A stretch of DNA of 36,485 bases from Amphibacillus sp. MSJ-3 (lineage in GTDB: Bacteria; Bacillota; Bacilli; Bacillales; Amphibacillaceae), in the NCBI RefSeq assembly GCF_018919165.1, contig NZ_JAHLQM010000026.1, forward strand, positions 1 to 36,485. Direction: 5' to 3'. How positions within the stretch are numbered: position 1 is the stretch's first letter; each line of letters starts with the position of its first letter. The notes below the pieces were generated by a model, which saw only the letters and a list, made by a program, of their open reading frames with translations, did no database searches and was not told the origin of the DNA. Shown here in pieces: positions 23,532 to 31,913 of the stretch. The translations under genes and the position numbers were made by a program.

Positions 23532-24776
23532 TTACTCAACTTCAATCGTCACTTCATCTATTGCTAACGAAAAGTCTAATCCTTTAGGTCCTTTAGCCTT
23601 TATCGGTAACTGATATTCACCGTCTTCTTTTCCATCTAAATCAACAGTTAATTTAAAATCATCCGAACTAACATTAGCTAAATCCGTTTCATAGCCCGAT
23701 ACATTAATATCAAGCAAACCAGTATCAGGATCTAAAAATGATGTCTTTAAACCACTATTTAGATTTTTTATATCAATTTCAACATCCTCAATCGTCTCTT
23801 CAATCCATTCTTCGACTTCTATAGTAACTGTTACGGTCTCATTCGATAAAAGTCTTGCAGTCTCAGGCATTTCCAATTCAGCCTCAATGGTAGTTGTTTC
23901 CGTAATTTCTGATAAATCAATTGGAACAGTACTAATTGATTCAATGCCAGCCAGATCATCCTCCGAAGCGAATACTTGAACTTCATCTTCATCTAGATCC
24001 ATTGAGATCATTCGCAAGTCCTCTGACAACTCCTCTGTCGTTTCTATAGAAATAGGTACTGTTTTGTTTGGATTAGCAACCGTGACCTCTACCGAAACGG
24101 TTTCTGGCTCAATTCGAGCATTGAGCTGATTACCTTCATGATCATAGACACGAACCGGTACTTCTGTGAAAGTTATATCTTCACCTAGCCCATCAAGATC
24201 AACATAAGCTGTAACCATCGCGATTCGGTCAATCACATCTTTGGAACTCGTAATTTGCACAGTTTCTGGAACAACCTTAGCTGAAGACACTTCATAACCA
24301 GGTTGAAGTCCATCAAGATTAGTAAAGTCAACATCAACTTGATAGTCGTTGGTTGCCCTTTCTTCAATTGAAACCTCGATTTGTTCAGGATTAATTTCGA
24401 CTGATAATCGATTTGAAATTCCTTCATATTCGAGTGGAACCATATGTGTCCCCGGTTCTAAATCTTCAAGATTAACATACACATCAAAATTCCGTTGTGT
24501 CGCTGTCGTTTGTACCACGCTAACTGTCCCTTCCAAAGTAACTGTAACCGTTTGCGGTACTCCACTTACAACATACTTTTCATCATCTATTTGAATACTC
24601 ACAGGAATATCGTCTAATATTTGCACTTCTTGTGAACTATTGAGGAGCGAATCAAAACTACCGATATCCGCCGCCCGCGTATCCTGACTATCAATTGAAA
24701 TCACAATATAAGCAAAAATGGCAAGCAACAATGAGATAATGCGAATAACCCAGGTTTTATTTAACCATTCATTCAT
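23532..24776 (-). CDS. cdaR: CdaR, YbbR-domain regulator of diadenylate cyclase
   Basis: A 414-residue membrane-anchored extracytoplasmic protein. One N-terminal membrane helix (WVIRIISLLLAIFAYIVISI) is followed by four YbbR domains, recognisable from repeated units such as DIPVSIQIDDEKYVV, VDFTNLDGLQPGYEV, VPISIETTEELSED and IEVEEWIEETIEDVEIDI. CdaR binds CdaA and modulates c-di-AMP synthesis, with GlmM as a second partner of the same operon. The ATG at 24776 has GGAGGGGAAG upstream and overlaps the cdaA stop by ATGA, so translation is coupled. The C-terminal part is acidic and Glu-rich. A longer reading from 24800 would include the ribosome binding site. Confidence 0.95.
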   Translation of the reverse strand: MNEWLNKTWVIRIISLLLAIFAYIVISIDSQDTRAADIGSFDSLLNSSQEVQILDDIPVSIQIDDEKYVVSGVPQTVTVTLEGTVSVVQTTATQRNFDVYVNLEDLEPGTHMVPLEYEGISNRLSVEINPEQIEVSIEERATNDYQVDVDFTNLDGLQPGYEVSSAKVVPETVQITSSKDVIDRIAMVTAYVDLDGLGEDITFTEVPVRVYDHEGNQLNARIEPETVSVEVTVANPNKTVPISIETTEELSEDLRMISMDLDEDEVQVFASEDDLAGIESISTVPIDLSEITETTTIEAELEMPETARLLSNETVTVTIEVEEWIEETIEDVEIDIKNLNSGLKTSFLDPDTGLLDINVSGYETDLANVSSDDFKLTVDLDGKEDGEYQLPIKAKGPKGLDFSLAIDEVTIEVE

Positions 24777-25594
24777 TTCTTTCTTCCCCTCCAGTTCCAA
24801 TTTTTCGGTATAGAGGTTTTTGCTAAATCTGATCCTAAATCTTGTTTTAACACATTAATTAATTTGTCCTGATCTACATCACGGTATAATTCACCATTCC
24901 GGGTGAAAGAGATACTTCCCGTTTCTTCTGAAACAATAATTGTTAATGCATCACTTACTTCACTAATCCCCATAGCAGCACGATGGCGAGTTCCTAGTTC
25001 TTTAGAGATAAATGGGCTTTCTGAGAGTGGTAAATAACAAGCCGCAGCGACAATTTCATTATGGTTTATTATCACTGCCCCATCGTGTAATGGTGTGTTT
25101 GGAACAAAAATATTAGTTAACAATTGATGGGTGAGTTGACCTTGGATCGGAATACCCGTTTCAATGTAATCCCCCATATTTGTTTCGCGTTCAATCGTGA
25201 TCAATGCTCCAATTCTTCGTTTACCCATATAAATGCATGATTTAACAATTGCATCAATTGTTTGATTAAGGATCTCCTCCTCAGATTGCCGGTTTCTACT
25301 AAAGAAACTTCCACGGCCTATCTGTTCCAAAGCTCTTCTTATTTCTGGTTGAAATAAAATAATCACGGCAACCGGTCCCCAAGCGATGACTTGTTCAATC
25401 AAAACCTGCACTGTTTGGAGGTTAATTAAATAGCTAATTAAATAGATAAATAAAACAACAAATATTCCTTTTAACAATTGAATGGCTTTTGTGCCACGTA
25501 ATAACATAATTAACTTATAAAAAACATACCAGACAAGGGTAATGTCAACTACTATTCTGAGCATATTAAATATATTTAGTCCCCCATCAAGCAT
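24773..25594 (-). CDS. cdaA: Diadenylate cyclase CdaA
   Basis: Membrane enzyme of 273 residues that joins two ATP into cyclic di-AMP, the second messenger for potassium and osmotic homeostasis and wall integrity. Three N-terminal membrane helices (about residues 10-85) end at IILFQPEIRRALEQIGRG. The DAC catalytic domain (about 105-250) shows the two signature motifs PLHDGAVII and GTRHRAAMGISE, both needed for activity, and ALTIIVSEETGSISF. AAAGGGGTG precedes the ATG. It heads the cdaA-cdaR-glmM operon behind a TATAAT-type promoter. Confidence 0.97.
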   Translation of the reverse strand: MLDGGLNIFNMLRIVVDITLVWYVFYKLIMLLRGTKAIQLLKGIFVVLFIYLISYLINLQTVQVLIEQVIAWGPVAVIILFQPEIRRALEQIGRGSFFSRNRQSEEEILNQTIDAIVKSCIYMGKRRIGALITIERETNMGDYIETGIPIQGQLTHQLLTNIFVPNTPLHDGAVIINHNEIVAAACYLPLSESPFISKELGTRHRAAMGISEVSDALTIIVSEETGSISFTRNGELYRDVDQDKLINVLKQDLGSDLAKTSIPKNWNWRGRKK

Positions 25595-25654
25595 GTTTAT
25601 ACACCCCTTTGTTCATAAAGTCACCACTCTTTTCAATTGATAATTGTTCTTTTT

Positions 25655-25664
25655 ATTATAGCAT
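25655..25664 (-). promoter_or_regulatory. cdaA promoter (extended -10)
   Basis: On the minus strand, TATAAT (25660-25655) is preceded by TGC, an extended -10, about 60 bases before the cdaA start. No good -35 is seen at 16-18 bases. Confidence 0.5.
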
Positions 25665-25719
25665 AACCAAATGAACCTTAAAAATATAAATTATGAGGGT
25701 AAAAATGGTAAATTTAGAA

Positions 25720-25759
25720 TTAAAATAGGGACTGAATATTAACGATATCATTCAATCCC
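25720..25759 (-). terminator. Terminator after tRNA-Lys
   Basis: GGGACTGAATAT (25728-25739) pairs with ATTCAATCCC (25750-25759), with one wobble pair. On the minus strand TATTTTAATTC follows. It ends the tRNA-Lys transcript and insulates cdaA. Confidence 0.7.
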
Positions 25760-25797
25760 GATAAGAAAATTAAATTAAGTTTTAAATATGTATAAAG

Positions 25798-25870
25798 TGA
25801 GCCATGAAGGATTCGAACCTTCGACCCTCTGATTAAAAGTCAGATGCTCTATCGACTGAGCTAATGGCTC
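25798..25870 (-). tRNA. tRNA-Lys (UUU)
   Basis: The acceptor stem GAGCCAT pairs with ATGGCTC. D arm TAGCTCAGT, anticodon loop CTTTTAA (anticodon TTT) and T loop GGTTCGAATCC are all present. CCA is not encoded. It is separated from the other five tRNAs by a perfect hairpin at 26053-26081. Confidence 0.97.
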
Positions 25871-26047
25871 ATAATTTTCGAATGACGATCTTTGTCTCAT
25901 AGCAGGCTGTTTGGTGTTTTCACTATATACTTTATACTATCTAGTCATTGGATCATAAACACTTGAATCCAAGTAACTCTTTACAGTACACAGCAGAATG
26001 GCTACTCATCATTAAAGTAAAAAACGTCAACTTCTGATTCTTTTAAT

Positions 26048-26081
26048 AGAAAAACCTTTAAAACATGATGTTTTAAAGGTT
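26048..26081 (-). terminator. Terminator inside the tRNA cluster
   Basis: AACCTTTAAAACAT (26053-26066) and ATGTTTTAAAGGTT (26068-26081) are perfectly complementary. On the minus strand TTTTTC follows. It lies between tRNA-Gln and tRNA-Lys and would end the Glu-to-Gln transcript. Confidence 0.75.
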
Positions 26082-26110
26082 ATTTATCACATTCATATTA
26101 AAGAAAAAGT

Positions 26111-26185
26111 TGGCTGGGCTAGCTGGATTCGAACCAACGAATGACGGAACCAAAAACCGTTGCCTTACCGCTTGGCTATAGCCCA
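26111..26185 (-). tRNA. tRNA-Gln (UUG)
   Basis: The acceptor stem TGGGCTA pairs with TAGCCCA, discriminator G, and CCA is encoded (TGG at 26111-26113). The anticodon loop TTTTGGT gives TTG. Pair 31-39 appears to be a T-T mismatch, and base 37 is G. Confidence 0.95.
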
Positions 26186-26242
26186 TTAAAAATAATAGCG
26201 CACTTTGCACAACTACCTAGACAATGCCAATATAAAAATTAA

Positions 26243-26328
26243 TGGTGGAGGGAGTAGGACTCGAACCTACGAACCCGATGGGAGCGGATTTACAGTCCGC
26301 CGCGTTTGGCCAACTTCGCTATCCCTCC
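26243..26328 (-). tRNA. tRNA-Tyr (GUA)
   Basis: Class II tRNA with a long variable arm, 86 bases including an encoded CCA (TGG at 26243-26245). Acceptor GGAGGGA; anticodon loop CTGTAAA gives GTA; T loop GGTTCGAGTCC. Confidence 0.97.
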
Positions 26329-26340
26329 AAATGATCACTA

Positions 26341-26413
<73 letters not shown>

Positions 26414-26539
26414 TCAATAAGAATAATGAACCTTTATCTAGTATCTTCATCTTGTTTCAAGATTATTCAATAAAAATTAACCCGCTTTAAACCTTCGATT
26501 AAATCACACATTCTAATCCTAAACACAAATGATTATAAA

Positions 26540-26615
26540 TGGTGGAGGATGCAGGGCTCGAACCTGCGACCCCCTGCTTGTAAGGCAGGTGCTCTCCCAG
26601 CTGAGCTAATCCTCC
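26540..26615 (-). tRNA. tRNA-Val (UAC)
   Basis: Acceptor GGAGGAT pairs with ATCCTCC. The anticodon loop CTTACAA gives TAC; T loop GGTTCGAGCCC. CCA is encoded (TGG at 26540-26542). Confidence 0.97.
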
Positions 26616-26670
26616 AAAGAACAAGATATTATTTTTTAGCTATTCTTAATCATCTCAAATAGTATTTTGA

Positions 26671-26742
26671 TGACCCGTACGGGATTCGAACCCGTGTTAC
26701 CGCCGTGAAAGGGCGGTGTCTTAACCGCTTGACCAACGGGCC
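26671..26742 (-). tRNA. tRNA-Glu (UUC)
   Basis: Acceptor GGCCCGT pairs with ACGGGTC. The anticodon loop CTTTCAC gives TTC; T loop GGTTCGAATCC. CCA is not encoded. It is the first gene of the cluster. Confidence 0.97.
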
Positions 26743-26805
26743 ACTTTTAAAAAACGAATGCTTTAAGGTGACTTATTAGTGGCTTTCAAATTCGACACAA
26801 AAACT

Positions 26806-26833
26806 ATTATAGCGTAATTTGTTTTTTTGTCAA
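26806..26833 (-). promoter_or_regulatory. Strong tRNA cluster promoter
   Basis: On the minus strand, TTGACA (26833-26828), a 16-base spacer and TATAAT (26811-26806) are both consensus hexamers. They lie 64 bases before tRNA-Glu. From here to 27122 I see no other feature. Confidence 0.85.
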
Positions 26834-27122
26834 CTATCAAATAAAGATTTTTCCCGTAATTTAAAATTATATTTTAGGTTAGCTGGCTTTCCAATATATC
26901 CACAATATTTACTAAATACAAAGATTAAAAAATTAGAAGATCCAAAAAGGCCTTATCATCAGCTCATCAATTGATAAATAAGCGCCCGATAAAATACATT
27001 AAAAGCAAGATGACGTATTAATACCAATTAAAAAGTTTACCGCAATATTTTTTGATTAGATGATTCACAGTGTTACCACAACAATACCTGAAATTTGAAA
27101 GCACAATTACTCATTTTTTTAG

Positions 27123-27887
27123 TTAACTTATCAATTGTTTCCGTTCATTAAAGAATTGCTTATAAGCAAGGTAACCAGCAATGATACTTGAAATACTATT
27201 TACCCCAATGATCATAAACATCACTACAATTTGGTATCGAATTGCTTCTGTCGGCTCAATTCCCGCAAAAATCAAACCCGACATCATTCCAGGTAAACTA
27301 ACTAATCCTACAGTTTTTGTGCTATCAATTGAGGGAGTCATACCAGTTTTTATACTTTCTCGAATAATTGACATTGAAGCTTGTTTTACATTTGCCCCTA
27401 ATGCTAATTTTTCTAAGACTTGTTGACGTTTATCAGTAAATTGGCTGCTTAACGAACGATAGGTTAAACCTAAAGCAATCATTGCACTACTCGCAATCAT
27501 TCCGGTAATTGGAACAACTTGAGAAGGAACCCAGTCAATCGCTCCAGTGATAATAAGAATCACTAAGGTTACACTTGTCCCTGTTCCAATGGAGATAAGG
27601 GAAATCAACAAAGAGTGTGGAATTCCCTCGCTTCGTTTATGCGCATTAAATCCAGCATTAAAGACAATGAAAAGGACGATCGCAAAGGTGAGTAATAAAT
27701 GATTAACAGAAAAGATAACATCTAGTACATAACCAATCACAAATAATTGAATAACCGCCCTTACACCCGCAATAAAAATTTCATTACCTAAATTAAGCTT
27801 TTGCTTATAATCTATAAAAATGGCAATCAACAATAATCCTGTTGTAAACAATAAAGAGAGATTATTTATTTCTAAATTCCCATTCAT
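27123..27887 (-). CDS. fetB: FetB-family (UPF0014) ABC transporter permease
   Basis: A 254-residue integral membrane protein of the UPF0014/FetB (YbbM) family, the permease of a two-gene metal exporter-type ABC system linked to iron homeostasis and oxidative stress in E. coli. Membrane helices alternate with the conserved AVIQLFVIGYVLD helix, IFNAGFNAHKRSEG (a family hallmark loop), VPITGMIASSAMIALGL, and ESIKTGMTPSIDSTKTVGLVSLPGMMSG, the region that contacts the ATPase. ATG 27887 has GGAGGAAG upstream and overlaps the ATPase stop by ATGA. A longer reading from 27920 lies inside the partner gene. The true substrate in this organism is unproved. Confidence 0.88.
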   Translation of the reverse strand: MNGNLEINNLSLLFTTGLLLIAIFIDYKQKLNLGNEIFIAGVRAVIQLFVIGYVLDVIFSVNHLLLTFAIVLFIVFNAGFNAHKRSEGIPHSLLISLISIGTGTSVTLVILIITGAIDWVPSQVVPITGMIASSAMIALGLTYRSLSSQFTDKRQQVLEKLALGANVKQASMSIIRESIKTGMTPSIDSTKTVGLVSLPGMMSGLIFAGIEPTEAIRYQIVVMFMIIGVNSISSIIAGYLAYKQFFNERKQLIS

Positions 27888-28537
27888 ATCGCTTCCTCCA
27901 ATCGACCATCCATTAAACAAATTAAACGGTCCGCTTTGGCTATTTGTTTTTGATCATGTGTAACCATCAAAATCGTTTTTCCTTTCTCCCTATTCAACCT
28001 TTCAATCATTGCTAAAATAATTTCACTATTCTTTTGATCCAATGCACTTGTTATTTCATCTAATAATAGCAGTTCAGGCTCAAATAATAAGTTCCTGATT
28101 AAGGCCACTCGCTGTATTTCTCCACCAGATAATTCTTTAATCGGTTTATCAAGATCGGTCGATTGTAATTTAACCTGTTCTAAGTATCCTCTCGCTTTCT
28201 CTTCTGAAAAAGTTTCACCACGAATGAGATAAGGAAAAGAGAGATTATCTCGAACGGTTTGATCAAACAAGCTGGCATTTTGGAAAAAGTAAGAAACCTC
28301 TTTACGATACTTCGTTGGCTCGATTGCCTCAATCGATTGATTTTTATATAAGATCCTTCCCTCGGTTGGTGATAAAATACTACCAATTATTTTTAGCAGG
28401 GTGCTTTTACCGCTCCCGGAAGGACCAGATATGACAATCTTTTCACCTTTCTCAATATTAAAAGATATTCCTTTTAAAATACAATCTCCTGAAGACTTTA
28501 GGCCAATGTGATCAAGAGATAAAATAGTTGAACACAT
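27884..28537 (-). CDS. fetA: FetA-family ABC transporter ATPase
   Basis: A 217-residue ABC ATPase that powers the adjacent UPF0014 permease. The Walker A is GPSGSGKSTLLK near residue 40, the Q loop is SYFFQNASLFDQ, the signature is ELSGGEIQRVALIRNL near residue 140, the Walker B is LLLLDEITSALDQ, and the switch His is in MVTHDQ. AGGAGG precedes the ATG by 7 bases. The pair lies downstream of the feo operon on the same strand but after its terminator, so it is a separate unit. The family match to FetA (YbbL) rests mainly on the permease partner. Confidence 0.9.
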   Translation of the reverse strand: MCSTILSLDHIGLKSSGDCILKGISFNIEKGEKIVISGPSGSGKSTLLKIIGSILSPTEGRILYKNQSIEAIEPTKYRKEVSYFFQNASLFDQTVRDNLSFPYLIRGETFSEEKARGYLEQVKLQSTDLDKPIKELSGGEIQRVALIRNLLFEPELLLLDEITSALDQKNSEIILAMIERLNREKGKTILMVTHDQKQIAKADRLICLMDGRLEEAI

Positions 28538-28661
28538 ATGTTATCCTCCTACTTAGGTGTTTATTTTTGTTTGATTTCCCCGATATCCCATTTTTGATAT
28601 AAACGAATCTCTATCAACTCATATCATAATTATAGGACATACTCAAAAGAATAGCCAAATC

Positions 28662-28700
28662 AAAAAAACTGCAATCTTATGCAATCAGATCACAGTTTTT
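28662..28700 (-). terminator. feo operon terminator
   Basis: AAAAACTG...ATCT (right arm 28700-28687) pairs with AGATTGCAGTTTTT (left arm 28676-28663) through two wobble pairs, and a T run follows on the minus strand. It lies just past the small FeoB-associated gene. Confidence 0.8.
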
Positions 28701-28706
28701 AATGAT

Positions 28707-28841
28707 TTATGATTTATCTTGTTTCTGTTTAATATTACAATCGAGATTACACGCATCACAAGATCCGTTTCCTTTAAATTGACGATAAATTACCCAGCCA
28801 CTAAAACCAAAAATGAAAATACCTAAAATAATTGTTGCCAT
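28707..28841 (-). CDS. FeoB-associated Cys-rich membrane protein
   Basis: A 44-residue gene directly after feoB, with its ATG one base past the feoB stop and GAAGGT upstream. One N-terminal membrane helix (ATIILGIFIFGFSGWVIY) is followed by a short tail with three Cys in SCDACNLDC and a basic end. This is the layout of FeoB-associated Cys-rich proteins, thought to help ferrous iron transfer at the membrane in place of FeoC; the mechanism is not settled. Confidence 0.88.
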   Translation of the reverse strand: MATIILGIFIFGFSGWVIYRQFKGNGSCDACNLDCNIKQKQDKS

Positions 28842-28842
28842 C

Positions 28843-30996
28843 TTATTTACCTTCTTCAATAAGTGTTAATGTGTCCATATTAAACGATGAATCCTTTTGG
28901 CTTGGTTTTCTCACAACAAAGTAAATCAGCAAGAACAAAACCACGACCGCTGTAAGTGTCCCGAAAGTCAATGGTGCTTGTTCAAAAATGACCGAACCAA
29001 ATTGATAGATTAAGAAAGAGACCGCATAGGCCAAGCCACATTGATAACCGATGGTAATTAAAGTCCACTTCACTTGACCCATTTCTCGATGTATAGCCCC
29101 AATTGCTGCAAAACAGGGGGCACAGAGCAAATTAAAGGCTAAGAAAGAATAGGCAGCCACAGGACTAAAATCATGCTGTACGATGTTCCATACTTCCTGA
29201 CCATTTTCAGAAAGGGATTCTAGATTTCCGTATAGAATACCGAATGTACTTATAACGTTTTCCTTAGCGACTAAACCTGTTATCGAAGCAACAGCACCCT
29301 TCCAGTGCCCCCAACCCAAGGCTGAAAATAGAGGCGCAATTAATCGCCCTAAAGCAGCTAAAATACTTGAGTCCTCTGGAACCTCTTGTAAGCTAAAGTT
29401 GTAACTTGACATAAACCAAATAAGAATACTTGAAACTAAAATAATAGTTCCTGCCTTTTTAATAAAAGCAATCACACGATTCCAAGTTTGCATAAAAATA
29501 TTTTTTATTTGTGGTAAATGATAGCTTGGTAACTCCATAATGAATGGCGCTGGTTTGCCACCTAATGCCTGCGTTTTCTTAAGAGCAATCCCCGACAATA
29601 CAATTGCCGTCATTCCAATAAAATATGCTGATGGTGCTACCCAGCTGCTGTTCGGGAAAAAAGCCCCCGCGATTAGAGCGATAATCGGTAATTTTGCTGA
29701 ACAGGGCATAAACGTTGTCACCATCACTGTTAACCGACGATCATTCTCATTCTCAATTGTACGACTAGCCATAACACCTGGTACACCACACCCAGTCGCT
29801 ATCAACATCGGAATAAATGATTTGCCAGAAAGACCAAACTTTCGGAATAGACGATCCATGACAAAGGCAATTCGAGACATGTAACCACAATCCTCTAAAA
29901 TAGCCAAACAAAGAAATAGGACAGTTATTTGCGGTAAAAAGCCTAATACAGCGCCTACACCTGCAATGATCCCATCTAAAATTAAGGCTTGCATCCAACC
30001 AGCGACTCCCCAACTCACTAGTAGGTTCTCAACAAAGACGGGAACGATTTCACCAAACAAGCGATCATTAACCCAATCTGTTGCCATCGTTCCAACTGTT
30101 TGTATAGATAGATAATAGATTCCCCACATAACTAAGGCGAAAATTGGCAGAGCCAAATAACGATTTGTCACAATTCGATCAACTTTATCACTCATACTTA
30201 ATTTAAAATCACTGTCTTGTATCATACATAAAGAAATTAAACGGCTAATTAATTCATATCGTTCATTAACTAATATAGCATCACTTTCTTCATCAAAAAC
30301 TTTTTCCGTGATTTTAATAATTTCTGTAATCTCTTTTTCCTGAAATGGGCTTAGCTTTAAATGCTTCGTATTTAAAGCGTCTTTTTCAAAAAGTTTAATC
30401 GCATACCAACGCGCTTGTTCTTTAGGTACCGTATTTCCTAAAACACCAATGATTTCACTTAATGCTGCCTCTAATTGTGGACTATATTCAGGATATTCAT
30501 GGCTAAAATTAGCTGCTTCTTTAGCTGTTGTTGAAATTAACTGAGTTAATCCTGTATTTTTCAATGCACTAATTCCTACTACTGGTGTACCTAAACCATA
30601 ATTTAATTTGTCTAGGTTGATCTTTCTACCGCTCTTTTTCACAACATCCATCATATTCATCCCTATAACAACCGGTAAACCTGTTTCTAACAATTGAATC
30701 GTTAAATATAAATTTCTTTCTAAATGACTCCCATCTACAATATTGATAATTGCTTCTGGTTTATTTTTTATTAAATATTCTTGAGTAATGACTTCCTCGG
30801 GAGTATAAGGTGACATGGAGTAGATCCCCGGTAAATCGTGAATATTAATCTTATTATCCTCTTTTAGCCTTCCACATTTCCGTTCGATTGTCACACCGGG
30901 CCAATTCCCAACTGACTGATTTGCACCTGTCAAAAGATTAAATACACTTGTTTTGCCACTATTCGGATTCCCCACTAATGCAAACTGTCTCTCCAT
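28843..30996 (-). CDS. feoB: Ferrous iron transport protein B
   Basis: A 717-residue membrane GTPase-like transporter that imports Fe2+. The N-terminal G domain has G1 GNPNSGKTSVFN, G2 Thr in WPGVTIERK, G3 DLPGIYS and G4 NMMD. A helical GDI domain follows (to about residue 265), then two nucleoside-transporter-like gates with GFLPQITVLFL, MSRIAFVMDRLF, the Cys-containing IATGCGVPGVMASRTIEN loop and TTFMPCSAKLPIIAL. The ATG at 30996 has AAAGGAG upstream and starts one base after the feoA stop; a reading from 31038 would run into feoA. It is regulated through the Fur-box promoter upstream of feoA. Confidence 0.96.
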   Translation of the reverse strand: MERQFALVGNPNSGKTSVFNLLTGANQSVGNWPGVTIERKCGRLKEDNKINIHDLPGIYSMSPYTPEEVITQEYLIKNKPEAIINIVDGSHLERNLYLTIQLLETGLPVVIGMNMMDVVKKSGRKINLDKLNYGLGTPVVGISALKNTGLTQLISTTAKEAANFSHEYPEYSPQLEAALSEIIGVLGNTVPKEQARWYAIKLFEKDALNTKHLKLSPFQEKEITEIIKITEKVFDEESDAILVNERYELISRLISLCMIQDSDFKLSMSDKVDRIVTNRYLALPIFALVMWGIYYLSIQTVGTMATDWVNDRLFGEIVPVFVENLLVSWGVAGWMQALILDGIIAGVGAVLGFLPQITVLFLCLAILEDCGYMSRIAFVMDRLFRKFGLSGKSFIPMLIATGCGVPGVMASRTIENENDRRLTVMVTTFMPCSAKLPIIALIAGAFFPNSSWVAPSAYFIGMTAIVLSGIALKKTQALGGKPAPFIMELPSYHLPQIKNIFMQTWNRVIAFIKKAGTIILVSSILIWFMSSYNFSLQEVPEDSSILAALGRLIAPLFSALGWGHWKGAVASITGLVAKENVISTFGILYGNLESLSENGQEVWNIVQHDFSPVAAYSFLAFNLLCAPCFAAIGAIHREMGQVKWTLITIGYQCGLAYAVSFLIYQFGSVIFEQAPLTFGTLTAVVVLFLLIYFVVRKPSQKDSSFNMDTLTLIEEGK

Positions 30997-30997
30997 A

Positions 30998-31465
30998 TTA
31001 TCCCAACTCCTTTTGTACCAAGACAAGTGATGCCTCATCTTTTCTCAAAGACAAATCATATCCACGTAGGGTAACCTCAATTGGATCCCCTAAAGGTGCA
31101 AGCTTTTGTATATATACTTTAACGTTCTTTGTCATCCCCATATCCATTAAACGTCTTCTTATTGCACCCTTACCATGGATACTAACAACCTTTCCATATT
31201 CTCCAACCTTCAATTGGTCTAAAGGTAACCATTCCTGCTTTTCTTTGATTTCTTCTATATAGATCTTCTCTAAAATAGTGCTATCTAACGCGATTCGGCT
31301 CTTCTGCATTAACACAATCCCGGATTGACCTTGAAGCTCCAATAATGAGATCTTACTGCCTGGAACTATACCAATCGCTTGCAAATGATTTTTAGTTTCC
31401 CCCTCTATTGTTAAAGAGTGAACTTGATAAATGTGATTTACTTTTGCATTCATTAAATTTTCCAT
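30998..31465 (-). CDS. feoA: FeoA protein with two fused FeoA domains
   Basis: A cytosolic partner of FeoB, 155 residues, about twice the usual 75. The first SH3-like FeoA domain spans about residues 8-72 (TKNHLQAIGIVPGSKISLL), and the second about 80-152 (GKGAIRRRLMDMGMTKNVKV, then RGYDLSLRKDEASLVLV), which keeps the classic RRRLMDMGM turn. Tandem FeoA proteins occur in some Firmicutes. The ribosome binding site is AAAAGGAA. It is the first gene of feoA-feoB-small Cys protein, 60 bases after a Fur-box promoter. Confidence 0.92.
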   Translation of the reverse strand: MENLMNAKVNHIYQVHSLTIEGETKNHLQAIGIVPGSKISLLELQGQSGIVLMQKSRIALDSTILEKIYIEEIKEKQEWLPLDQLKVGEYGKVVSIHGKGAIRRRLMDMGMTKNVKVYIQKLAPLGDPIEVTLRGYDLSLRKDEASLVLVQKELG

Positions 31466-31511
31466 AAATCGTCCATTCCTTTTATATAATCATAAATGTA
31501 TTTAATTGATG

Positions 31512-31528
31512 TTGATAATCATTATCAA
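31512..31528. promoter_or_regulatory. Fur box
   Basis: TTGATAATCATTATCAA is a perfect palindrome. The central 15 bases (31513-31527) are TGATAAT-C-ATTATCA, the exact 7-1-7 Fur box of Bacillus. It lies just downstream of the feoA -10, covering the expected transcription start. Confidence 0.93.
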
Positions 31529-31529
31529 T

Positions 31530-31558
31530 ATCCTACCCCCTATTTTTAATGAAGTCAA
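31530..31558 (-). promoter_or_regulatory. feoA-feoB promoter
   Basis: On the minus strand, TTGACT (31558-31553), a 17-base spacer and TAGGAT (31535-31530) lie directly beside the Fur box. Iron-bound Fur would block it. Confidence 0.8.
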
Positions 31559-31574
31559 TAGAGTTTCACACAAT

Positions 31575-31799
31575 ATGATCAAAATTTCACAAATAGATCT
31601 AGATGATTCATCCCAAGTGCGATTTGAACGATACGGCGATAATTTTCTAAATAAAATACTTGATATGATTATTGAAAAACTATCTGAAAATAATCTGTTC
31701 GGTAAAGTATTTGACGAACGTCTTCACAAAGTGCCAGCAGGTTATGAAAACCAGCAAACAGATTCAATTAAAGGAGGAAATCGGCTTTTATACAATTAA
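31575..31799 (+). CDS. Doubtful small ORF
   Basis: A 74-codon reading (MIKISQIDLDD start, ending GGNRLLYN) diverges from feoA. It has no ribosome binding site and no family I recognise. It may be a chance or decayed frame: an unused AAAGGAGG at about 31769-31776 near its end has no start codon after it. Confidence 0.2.
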   Translation: MIKISQIDLDDSSQVRFERYGDNFLNKILDMIIEKLSENNLFGKVFDERLHKVPAGYENQQTDSIKGGNRLLYN

Positions 31800-31844
31800 C
31801 GGAAATTTAAACTGAAATCAGTATGGTTAAGACTGAAATAATAC

Positions 31845-31900
31845 GGGAGTTTAGGCCATGCCTGCAGAAAGCGTCCACCTGAAGTGGAAATCAAGGAAGT
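31845..31900. mobile_element. Possible insertion-sequence end or intergenic repeat relic
   Basis: The stretch CATGCCTGCAGAAAGCGTCC followed by ACCTGAAGTGGAAATCAAGG resembles, from memory, a motif found at the edges of insertion sequences and as loose copies in many Bacillaceae genomes. No transposase gene is nearby. The match needs a database search. Confidence 0.3.
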
Positions 31901-31913
31901 TAGAATGCATAAC

